DNA of 64,000 nt from CAILZL01 sp035548495 (GTDB lineage: Bacteria; Pseudomonadota; Gammaproteobacteria; Steroidobacterales; Steroidobacteraceae), in NCBI GenBank assembly GCA_035548495.1, contig DASZSV010000014.1:1-64000 (forward strand), in the 5' to 3' direction. The notes beneath the pieces are model-generated. The model saw nothing but the letters and a program-made list of their open reading frames with translations, had not been told where the DNA came from and ran no database searches. Positions 1 through 7,182 of this stretch are shown here, piece by piece. The translations under genes and the position numbers were made by a program. Numbering within the stretch: the first letter of the stretch is position 1; the number at the start of each line of letters is the position of its first letter.

Positions 1-3000
1 GCGGCGAGGTTATAGGTTGTGGCGTCTGTAGAACTGGTGCCGTTCTTGTTGAGGATCGTATTGATGGCTGCTTTGTCCGTAGCACTCAGTGTCAAAGTGA
101 AGCTGGTGCCGGAAGTAATTTCGACATTAGCCGTATCCGTCAACGTGTAAGTAAAGCCGCCTTCACCGGTGAAGGTGAATTTGTTGGCGACGACGTCATT
201 GGTTGCGCCGTTCAACGACAGGAATCCCGTGCCCGTGACAACCAGTGCACCGGTGCTTTCATCATAGGTGGCACTGGTGATTGTGGGTGCCGGGACATTG
301 CTGACGGTGATGCCATTGCCAGTGGTATCTGCAATCACCACAGCGGCATCGGCACCTGCATTCCAGTCTTCAGCGGCAGCGAGGTTATAGGTCGTGGCGT
401 TTGTAGAACTGGTGCCATTCTTGTTGATGATGCTACTAACCCCGGCTTTGTCCGTGGCACTCAGTGTCAAGGTGAAGCTGGTGCCAGAGGTTATCTCGAC
501 ATTGGATGTATCGGTCAGGGTATAAGTCGATCCACCTTCGCCAGTCAGCGTGAATTTGTTGGCGACGATGTCGTTGCTTGCGCCGCTCAACGACAGGAAT
601 CCCGTACCTGTGACAACCAGAGTACCAGTGCTCTTATCATAGGTGGCACTGGTGATTGTGGGTACCGGGACATTGCTGACGGTGATGCCGTTACCGGTTG
701 TATCTGCAATCACCACAGCGGCATCGGCACCAGCATTCCAGTCTTCAGCCGCGGCGAGGTTATAGGTCGTGGCGTCTGTAGAACTGGTGCCATTCTTGTT
801 GATGATGCTACTAACCCCCGCCTTGTCAGTGGCGCTCAAGTTGAGCGTGAAGCTGGTGCGAGAGGTGAGATCAACGTTCGATGTATCCGTCAGTGTGTAA
901 GTGGAACCGCCTTCACCGGTGAAGGTAAATTTGTTGGCGACGATGTCATTGGTAGCGCCGTTCAACGACAGGAATCCCGTGCCTGTGACAACCAGAGTAC
1001 CAGTGCTTTCATCAAAGGTGGCGCTGGTGATTGTGGGTGCCGGGACATTGCTGACGGTGATGCCGTTGCCGGTTGTATCTGCAATCACTACAGCAGCATC
1101 GGCACCTGCATTCCAGTCTTCAGCGGCTGCAAGATTGTACGTGGTACCGCTGGTGGAGCTTGTGCCATTCTTGTTAATGATGCTACTAACCCCCGCCTTG
1201 TCAGTGGCGCTCAAGTTGAGCGTGAAGCTGGTGCCAGAGGTTATCTCGACATTGGATGTATCGGTCAGGGTATAAGTCGATCCACCTTCGCCGGTCAGCG
1301 TGAATTTGTTGGCGACGATGTCATTGGTAGCGCCGTTCAACGACAGGAGTCCCGTGCCTGTGACAACCAGTGCACCGGTGCTTTCATCATAAGTTGCACT
1401 GGTGATCGTCGGCACAGGAATATTGCTGACGGTGACACCATTGCCGGTGAGGTCGGCAATCACCACAGGGGCATCCGCGCCTGCATTCCAGTCTTCCGCT
1501 GCGGCGAGATTGTAAGTTGTACCGCCTGTTGAGCTGGTGCCATTTTTATTGAATATGGCCTTGATGCCCGCTTTGTCGGTTGCACTCAGGGTCAGTGTGA
1601 AGCTGGTACCTGAAGTGATATCGACATTGCTGGTATCAGTGAGTGAGTAAGTCGCTCCGCCTTCACCTGTCAGCGTCAGCTTGTTGGCGACAATGTCGTT
1701 GTTACTACCGGATCGGGTCAAAAAACCCGTTCCGGTGACGACCAGTGTGCCGGTCGAATCGTCGTAGGTGCTGCTGGTAATTGTCGGCACAGCGACATTG
1801 CTGACGGTGACACCGTTGCCAGTGGTATCAGCGATCACCACAGCGGAATCTGCACCGGCATTCCAGTCTTCAGCGGCAGCGAGGTTGTAAGTTGTGCCAC
1901 TGGTGGATGACGTTCCGTTCTTGTTCAGTATCTGGTTGAGAGCGGCCTTGTCGGCGCCGTTCAGCGTGATGGTGAAGCTGTTGCCACTGGTGATGTCCAC
2001 ATTGCTGCTAGTCAGCGTATACGTGCTGCCGCCTTCGCCGGTGAGAGTGAGCTTGCTGGCAACGATGTCATTGCTGGCGCCGCTGGCAGAGAGCAGTCCG
2101 GTACCCGTGACAACCAGTGCACCGGTTGATTCGTTGTAGGTGGCACTGGTAATGGTTGGAACGGAAACGTTGCTTACCGTGACGCCGTTACCAGTCGTGT
2201 CGGCAATCACCACCGCCGCATCAGCACCGGCGTTCCAGTCTTCCGCTGCTGCCAGATTATAAGTTGTTGCACCAGTCGAGCTGGTGCCGTTCTTGTTGAT
2301 GATCTGATTAATTGCTGCTTCGTCTGTTGCACTCAGTGTCAGCGTGAATGCAGTGCTGGAGGTAATTTCGACGTTGGCCGTATTTGTCAACGTATAGGTA
2401 GTGCCACCTTCACCAGTGAAGGTGAACTTGTTGGCGACGATGTCGTTGGTTGCGCCTGACAAGTGTGTAAGTCCGGTGCCTGTTACAACCAGCGCACCCG
2501 TACTTGCATCGTAAGTTGCACTGGTAATCGTTGGTGCCGGTACATTGCTGACGGTAATGCCATTGGTGGTGTCGGCGCTGGCGCTGGCTGTAGAGTCCCA
2601 GTTCGCCGCGCCCGACAGGTTATAAGTAGTGCCACCTGTCGATGATGTTCCATTCTTGTTGAGGAATAAATCAACATTGGCTTGATCCGTTGAATTCAGC
2701 GTGACGGTGAAACTGGTACTGGATGAAGCAGTGACATTGGCTGACGTCAATGTGTAACTCGAACCGCCTTCGCCAGAGAGTGAGAGTTTGTTGACCGCAA
2801 TCGTGTCACCGGTGGTCATGTTGGCGCCGGTGACAACAAGTGCGCCGGTGCTGACGTCGTAGGTGGCGCTGGTGATGGAGGCCGGAACCACCGGCGCCCA
2901 AGCTGAATCGACGGTACCGCCTGAGTTAATGAGGTCCGTTGTCCCTGTACCTGACGCTGCGACGACAGGGCTGCTCAAACCGTTGCCACCGGTACCACCA

Positions 3001-4790
3001 CCACCACCAGCTGCGGCGTTGCTGCTGAATGTCGTCGTGGAGTTCTGATAGTGCAGGGTTCCTTTGACTTGGATAGCGCCGATACCGTCTCCGCCCACCC
3101 CTCCCGAACCATTCGGGGTAAATGAAAAACCACCATAGCTGAAGTTGGCGTAGGCAGTACCGCCACCGCCGCCGCCAGCGCCCGCGTTGTTCGATAGGGT
3201 GGTAGATGCCATGTAGACGGTTCCGCCAGCCTTGATATAGACCCCCGCTACTGCAGTACCGCCCTTACCACCTGCACTTGCGCCATAGCCCATACCACCA
3301 CCGCCACCGCCAATACTCCCCGCAGCACCACCCGCGCCACCCGGGCCGAAAGGCGTGCCGTAATGCCCACCGGCACCACCGGTGGTAGAACCGCCTTGAC
3401 CGACTATATTGCCGCCAGCCGCCGTATGAGCTCCCACTCCACCTTTGCCGCCCACTCCACCGCTGGCACTGGCTCCAGAATAGGTCCGCATACCGCCGCC
3501 ATAATAAAAATACGTTGCGCCGCCTTGACCGCCTCCCTTGCCGGAGTAGCCGCCGCCGCCGCCGCCGCCATATCCGATGCCATCATACCCGGCGGATCCA
3601 CCACCGCCGCCGGATGCGCGATTGCCAGTAATGACATCGTGCGTCATCGTCACCGTCGCGGCGCCGATATAGACACCTGCCCCAAGCGCACTGGCACCGG
3701 CTTGGCCAGGTTGCGTCGCTGGCTTAACACCCGCGTAACCCGCATTCCCACCACTTCCTGACACCAAACCGTGCTGGATCGTCAATCCATCCAGCGTAAC
3801 GGTGCCCCCGGTAATGTTCAGTACCCGGCTGTTGTAGTTCGCGTCAATCGTGACGTCGGGCGTGAAATCACCGTTAAGATCGCCTTCGATAGTGAGATTT
3901 TTGTTGATAGTGAGCTGGCCAGTGGTCAACGTAATCGTCATGCCGGCATTAAAAGTGATGATGTCACCGCTGATCGCGGACGAAATTGCATTGCGCAGTG
4001 TTCCTGCACCGCTATCGGCATTACTGGTTACAGTGATGGTAGAGAGATCGTATTTATAAGCTGCTTCAGAAGCTGAAGAGAGAACTGGCGCGGTATTGAT
4101 ATCACCGGTGGTGACTTCGAGAGTCCAGTTGCCGCCAGCACCTGTGCGATCACTGGATGCGGCGACGTTGTGACCAGTTAGCGATGATAGAGAAGTAACG
4201 AATGACAGGCCTTTGTCACCTGCAGCGGTGTTGCACGCATAAATCAGAATGTCGCCACCGGCTTCTATTTCGTTGCCGATTGTTGCTAACTGACTTGCAT
4301 GAGTGCCTATATTGTCATTCGACAGATACGTACTGCCCAGCCATAAATCACCGCTTTCACCATGTGCAATGATTTGCACAGAGCTTGCGTCTGGATGTGC
4401 TGCAAGATAATCAGACATCTGTTGCAAACCATCTTCACCCTGACGCAAGTAAACGACTTGCGTGCCGGGTGTAACGTTTTGCAATAACTGCGTTGCATCT
4501 TGAACGCGCGCATCAACAAAGACCACGGCGTGATTATCGGCAGTGGAAGAGGGCGCTGCTTCCAGCAACGGTTTGATGATCGCCGCAGGTTCATGATTGC
4601 TGAGCGCAGTTGATTTGTCAGCGCTGACCGCATGCGTATCAGTGGTTGCATGAACCGCATCGGCGGCAGTGACTACCAGTGCGCCATCGAACATCAGGCG
4701 CTGTTCCAGTGGCATCATCAGCGTCGCGCGCGGTATGGCCGTGGAGGTGGTGGATTGAACAACCGGCTTGCTGCGCTTCAACCATTTCAT
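1..4790 (-). CDS. Giant DUF4347-type repeat adhesin-like surface protein (3' end outside window)
   Basis: An uninterrupted minus-strand frame runs from ATG at 4790 past the left edge, so at least 1,596 residues are present and the C-terminus is missing. GGAG lies 7 bases before the ATG. Order of parts: the motif LEQRLMFDGA at residues 28-37, typical of the N-terminus of large DUF4347 proteins; a DUF4347 domain at about 86-230 with IIAHGESGDLWLG and ILIYACNTAAG; a beta-helix-like stretch at about 245-345; a very glycine-rich stretch at about 350-580; then Ig-like beta-strand repeats of about 125 residues from about residue 635 to the edge. No classical signal peptide is visible, and such proteins are usually exported by type I secretion with a C-terminal signal, here off-window. 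It follows a sulfotransferase gene after 41 bp. Adhesion or matrix function is inferred from architecture only. Confidence 0.85.
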   Translation of the reverse strand, partial: MKWLKRSKPVVQSTTSTAIPRATLMMPLEQRLMFDGALVVTAADAVHATTDTHAVSADKSTALSNHEPAAIIKPLLEAAPSSTADNHAVVFVDARVQDATQLLQNVTPGTQVVYLRQGEDGLQQMSDYLAAHPDASSVQIIAHGESGDLWLGSTYLSNDNIGTHASQLATIGNEIEAGGDILIYACNTAAGDKGLSFVTSLSSLTGHNVAASSDRTGAGGNWTLEVTTGDINTAPVLSSASEAAYKYDLSTITVTSNADSGAGTLRNAISSAISGDIITFNAGMTITLTTGQLTINKNLTIEGDLNGDFTPDVTIDANYNSRVLNITGGTVTLDGLTIQHGLVSGSGGNAGYAGVKPATQPGQAGASALGAGVYIGAATVTMTHDVITGNRASGGGGGSAGYDGIGYGGGGGGGYSGKGGGQGGATYFYYGGGMRTYSGASASGGVGGKGGVGAHTAAGGNIVGQGGSTTGGAGGHYGTPFGPGGAGGAAGSIGGGGGGMGYGASAGGKGGTAVAGVYIKAGGTVYMASTTLSNNAGAGGGGGGTAYANFSYGGFSFTPNGSGGVGGDGIGAIQVKGTLHYQNSTTTFSSNAAAGGGGGTGGNGLSSPVVAASGTGTTDLINSGGTVDSAWAPVVPASITSATYDVSTGALVVTGANMTTGDTIAVNKLSLSGEGGSSYTLTSANVTASSSTSFTVTLNSTDQANVDLFLNKNGTSSTGGTTYNLSGAANWDSTASASADTTNGITVSNVPAPTITSATYDASTGALVVTGTGLTHLSGATNDIVANKFTFTGEGGTTYTLTNTANVEITSSTAFTLTLSATDEAAINQIINKNGTSSTGATTYNLAAAEDWNAGADAAVVIADTTGNGVTVSNVSVPTITSATYNESTGALVVTGTGLLSASGASNDIVASKLTLTGEGGSTYTLTSSNVDITSGNSFTITLNGADKAALNQILNKNGTSSTSGTTYNLAAAEDWNAGADSAVVIADTTGNGVTVSNVAVPTITSSTYDDSTGTLVVTGTGFLTRSGSNNDIVANKLTLTGEGGATYSLTDTSNVDITSGTSFTLTLSATDKAGIKAIFNKNGTSSTGGTTYNLAAAEDWNAGADAPVVIADLTGNGVTVSNIPVPTITSATYDESTGALVVTGTGLLSLNGATNDIVANKFTLTGEGGSTYTLTDTSNVEITSGTSFTLNLSATDKAGVSSIINKNGTSSTSGTTYNLAAAEDWNAGADAAVVIADTTGNGITVSNVPAPTITSATFDESTGTLVVTGTGFLSLNGATNDIVANKFTFTGEGGSTYTLTDTSNVDLTSRTSFTLNLSATDKAGVSSIINKNGTSSTDATTYNLAAAEDWNAGADAAVVIADTTGNGITVSNVPVPTITSATYDKSTGTLVVTGTGFLSLSGASNDIVANKFTLTGEGGSTYTLTDTSNVEITSGTSFTLTLSATDKAGVSSIINKNGTSSTNATTYNLAAAEDWNAGADAAVVIADTTGNGITVSNVPAPTITSATYDESTGALVVTGTGFLSLNGATNDVVANKFTFTGEGGFTYTLTDTANVEITSGTSFTLTLSATDKAAINTILNKNGTSSTDATTYNLA
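6..2615 (-). repeat. Seven in-frame tandem repeats of 363-375 bp inside the giant surface protein
   Basis: The codons for YNLAAAEDWNAGAD recur at 6, 381, 756, 1131, 1506, 1881 and 2253, with a divergent form at 2616. The spacings are 375 bp five times, then 372 and 363 bp. Each unit encodes one Ig-like module of about 125 residues containing TITSATYDESTG, TGEGG-TYTLT and NKNGTSST. Units nearest the left edge are almost identical at DNA level while those nearest the N-terminus are diverged, which suggests recent amplification by recombination at the distal end. The array continues off-window. Confidence 0.95.
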
Positions 4791-4831
4791 TGGATGCTCT
4801 CCAATTATGCGTGGAATCAATGACGGGATAA

Positions 4832-5734
4832 TTACTGTATCGACGTTGCGGAAGATTGCAGTGGTTTGGCGCGAATCACATTTGCCGCGCTGTTGCTGCC
4901 GTTTTCCCAGAAAGACAAAGCCGAGTATTGTTCAAATAGATCCGGTGGCAGCACGGTGCGCCGCGTTTCCACTTGTACCTTGGGTCTTACACGATGCAGA
5001 CCAGCCAGCCCCAATGCCTGATCGAACTCCGGTGCATCGTAATGAACATTGTCGAAGTCATGCTCAAACCATGATTCACCAATGAAGTCGTACACCAGCC
5101 GCAGACATTTTTCCGGCGCTTGTGTCAGCAAGTCGTAATCCACCAGTAACAATGACTTGGCGTGCTCACCGTAATAGGCTTCTTTCAAGCTGGACCATGC
5201 GAAGCCCACCAGCCGGTTGCGCTGTGCCAGTGTTTCAACACGGCTGTACACCGTGTTGCGTTCGTTGTCATCATTGAACAGCTTGGTGTTTTCATACGGA
5301 TTGGCGCGATACAGCCGTTCAATACTGTCCATCACCCATGCCACATTGCGCACACAGGCAATGACTTTGGTTTCAGGGAAAAGATCAATCAGTGCTGGGA
5401 GTTTGGCGCACCACATGCGATTGGTATCGAAGATCACTTTCTTGTCTTGCTGTTCTGCGTAGTACGCATCGAAGACACTGCGCAACAACCGGCGTCGCAT
5501 GGGTTGATCAATGACCGGGCCGAATTCACTGCCAGCGCTGAACTGGTTGAGCATGCTGGAAAACAAGGTACCCACGGGGCTGGTCATTCCTGCATGAAAA
5601 CGCGGGTTTTGCAGCAGCAACGCCGCAAGCAAGGTGGAGCCCGAGCGCGGCAATCCCGAAACAAAATGAAATGTTGCTGACAAGGCTGTTCCCTGTGTGT
5701 TGGTTGTAATGATGTCTCTGGAATGATTCGGCAA
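4832..5734 (-). CDS. Sulfotransferase family protein
   Basis: This 300-residue cytoplasmic protein carries SGLPRSGSTLL at residues 26-36, the 5'-phosphosulfate-binding loop of PAPS-dependent sulfotransferases. The segment KVIACVRNVAWVMDSIERL, at about residues 123-141, corresponds to the 3'-phosphate-binding strand and helix. Length fits the Sulfotransfer family. Its acceptor is unknown. No good ribosome-binding site precedes ATG 5734; TTG at 5683, preceded by GGGA at a usual spacing, would remove 17 non-conserved residues and may be the true start. It lies between a collar-domain gene and the giant DUF4347 gene on the same strand (gaps of 93 and 41 bp), so sulfation of that surface protein or an associated glycan is possible but is only inference. 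Confidence 0.85.
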   Translation of the reverse strand: MPNHSRDIITTNTQGTALSATFHFVSGLPRSGSTLLAALLLQNPRFHAGMTSPVGTLFSSMLNQFSAGSEFGPVIDQPMRRRLLRSVFDAYYAEQQDKKVIFDTNRMWCAKLPALIDLFPETKVIACVRNVAWVMDSIERLYRANPYENTKLFNDDNERNTVYSRVETLAQRNRLVGFAWSSLKEAYYGEHAKSLLLVDYDLLTQAPEKCLRLVYDFIGESWFEHDFDNVHYDAPEFDQALGLAGLHRVRPKVQVETRRTVLPPDLFEQYSALSFWENGSNSAANVIRAKPLQSSATSIQ

Positions 5735-5827
5735 TGTAACAGTACTTACAACGTTTATACATGAGCGCGAGAATGAAGAAAGAGATTCCAGTCACTTTCT
5801 TCATTCATTGCATGCATTCTCCTGAGT

Positions 5828-6370
5828 TTAGCTGCGCGACGGGAAAATACCCGTCAGTGCGATGATGAAGTTGGTGCCAATGTAGGGATTGCGAATGGCT
5901 AACGGCTGACTGCCGCCTGCGTTGCCAATCTGCGTGGGAATCAATCCAACGGGATTGGTGAGTGCGGTTGACCATATGGAGGCGCTGCCGGGTCCGCCGC
6001 CCGATGCGCCAAGCACGTTGTTGGTGGACGATGGTGTGGCAGTGGGTTGAGTGGCCGTGCCCGCAACATTCATCATGTGCGTGTGCATTGGCATTTGCGT
6101 TTGTAGAATGGTTGTACTTTCAACGCCTGCCATTTCACCTTGTTCGATGGTGGACAGCCCGAGTCCTGTGCCCATGCCTACCGGTGAGCGGCTACGTAAA
6201 TCCGGCAGGCCGAAATTGGTGGTGCCATTACCGCCGAATGTTGTACCAAGAAGGGAAAACAGCGCGGTGTATTGTGATATGGACAGGAGTTGCCCATTGC
6301 ACAAAGCCCAGCCAGTGGGGGCAAAATTGAAACCCACCATGCGTATCTCGCCCAGAAATTGATCGCCCAT
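5828..6370 (-). CDS. Phage tail collar domain protein (microcystin-dependent MdpB-like)
   Basis: The 180-residue product begins MGDQFLGEIRMVGFNFAPTG, followed by WALCNGQLLSISQYTALFSLLGTTFGGNGTTNFGLPDLRSRSP split over residues 21-63, the classic phage tail collar domain also found in bacterial MdpB-like proteins. The C-terminal half is low in charge and ends in NPYIGTNFIIALTGIFP, conserved in this family. GGAG precedes the ATG by 7 bases. MdpB-like genes often occur in tandem triplets; here there is one copy and no other phage gene, so it is not prophage debris. It is the first gene of a likely operon with the sulfotransferase and the giant surface protein. Its biochemical role is unknown. Confidence 0.9.
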   Translation of the reverse strand: MGDQFLGEIRMVGFNFAPTGWALCNGQLLSISQYTALFSLLGTTFGGNGTTNFGLPDLRSRSPVGMGTGLGLSTIEQGEMAGVESTTILQTQMPMHTHMMNVAGTATQPTATPSSTNNVLGASGGGPGSASIWSTALTNPVGLIPTQIGNAGGSQPLAIRNPYIGTNFIIALTGIFPSRS

Positions 6371-6570
6371 CGTGTTCTCCGGTTAGTTGTGAAGGATTCT
6401 TTGCAGATGCCTGGATAAAAAGGCTTGAGTCTTTTGACTGATGTTGTATTAAAGTAAGGATGTTTGACGTGCAGGCGCACAGTGTAAGCCTTGTGGCTGA
6501 CAAGGAGATTGTGATTTACCGAGATACGCAGTGAACACGGAATGTGAGAAAGGAGAGCGTCTCTGTGCAT

Positions 6571-6589
6571 GTCACTCATATGTAGTGAC
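6571..6589. promoter_or_regulatory. Inverted repeat, candidate regulator site
   Basis: GTCACT and AGTGAC are perfect 6-base arms around a 7-base centre that itself contains CATATG. It lies about 200 bp upstream of the collar gene and 124 bp upstream of the iorA-like gene. An operator role is inference. Confidence 0.35.
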
Positions 6590-6656
6590 CTGAATGCATG
6601 CAGGCATTGTGCTTCATGAGCAGTTTGCAATGTGTCAGGTTGTGGATGGGCACTTG

Positions 6657-6679
6657 CCATTGATGATCATCATCAATGG
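6657..6679. promoter_or_regulatory. Perfect 10-bp inverted repeat upstream of the oxidoreductase genes
   Basis: CCATTGATGA and TCATCAATGG are perfect inverse copies separated by TCA. The site ends 33 bp before the iorA-like start codon. A symmetrical site this close to the start suggests a dimeric repressor or activator operator, but a small RNA hairpin is also possible. Confidence 0.45.
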
Positions 6680-6712
6680 TCCATCAGTGTTTGATGCAGT
6701 AAAGAGGTTTCC

Positions 6713-7171
6713 ATGATTACGCTCAATATCAACGGCAAAGAACTCAATGTTGATGTTGATCCCGGTACGCCGCTGTTATGGACGCTGCGTGATCATCTTC
6801 ATCTTACCGGCAGCAAGTATGGTTGCGGCAAGGCGCTATGCGGTGCGTGTACGGTTCATGTCAACGGTACGGCCACACGCAGTTGTGTGCTGCCGGTATC
6901 GGCAGTTGCCGATGCAAAGATCACCACCATTGAGTCGATGCAGGATCATGATATCGGCAAGGCCGTGCAGGATGCATGGATTGCCGAGAATGTGCCGCAA
7001 TGCGGTTATTGCCAGTCGGGGCAGATCATGAGTGCCGTTGCCTTGTTGAGCGGCAACAAACATCCCAGTGATGATGACATCAACAATGCCATGTCCGGCA
7101 ACATCTGCCGCTGCGCGAGTTATGTGCGCATTCGCAAGGCCATCAAACGTGCAGCCAGCGCATTGGCATGA
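6713..7171 (+). CDS. iorA: Isoquinoline 1-oxidoreductase-type small subunit, two [2Fe-2S] clusters
   Basis: This 152-residue protein is the electron-transfer subunit of a xanthine dehydrogenase-family molybdenum enzyme. A plant-type ferredoxin domain has Cys38, Cys43, Cys46 and Cys58, with motif GCGKALCGACTVHVNG. The [2Fe-2S] helical-bundle domain has Cys97, Cys100, Cys132 and Cys134 in QCGYCQSGQ and ICRCASY. All eight ligands are present and length is normal. AAAGAGG precedes the ATG. The stop overlaps the region just before the large-subunit gene, so the two are co-translated. There is no signal peptide; it would leave the cell bound to the Tat-targeted large subunit. The exact aldehyde or N-heterocycle substrate cannot be read from sequence. 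Confidence 0.93.
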   Translation: MITLNINGKELNVDVDPGTPLLWTLRDHLHLTGSKYGCGKALCGACTVHVNGTATRSCVLPVSAVADAKITTIESMQDHDIGKAVQDAWIAENVPQCGYCQSGQIMSAVALLSGNKHPSDDDINNAMSGNICRCASYVRIRKAIKRAASALA

Positions 7172-7182
7172 GGAGATCAATC

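Larger units (their letters stand above)
6371..6712. other. Divergent intergenic region between collar gene and iorA-like gene
   Basis: 342 bp with no credible gene. It holds two inverted repeats listed separately (6571-6589 and 6657-6679) and must contain the promoters for both divergent transcription units. I could not pick a convincing -35/-10 pair by eye. Confidence 0.7.

Noticed and set aside
3363..3761. Plus-strand open frames of 60-130 codons across the giant surface protein gene
   Set aside because: They are opposite-strand shadows of a long repetitive minus-strand gene; their translations are low-complexity mirror images of the Gly-rich part.
5828..6370. Prophage origin of the collar-domain gene
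   Set aside because: No other tail, capsid, integrase or lysis gene nearby; MdpB-like collar proteins are common as bacterial chromosomal genes.
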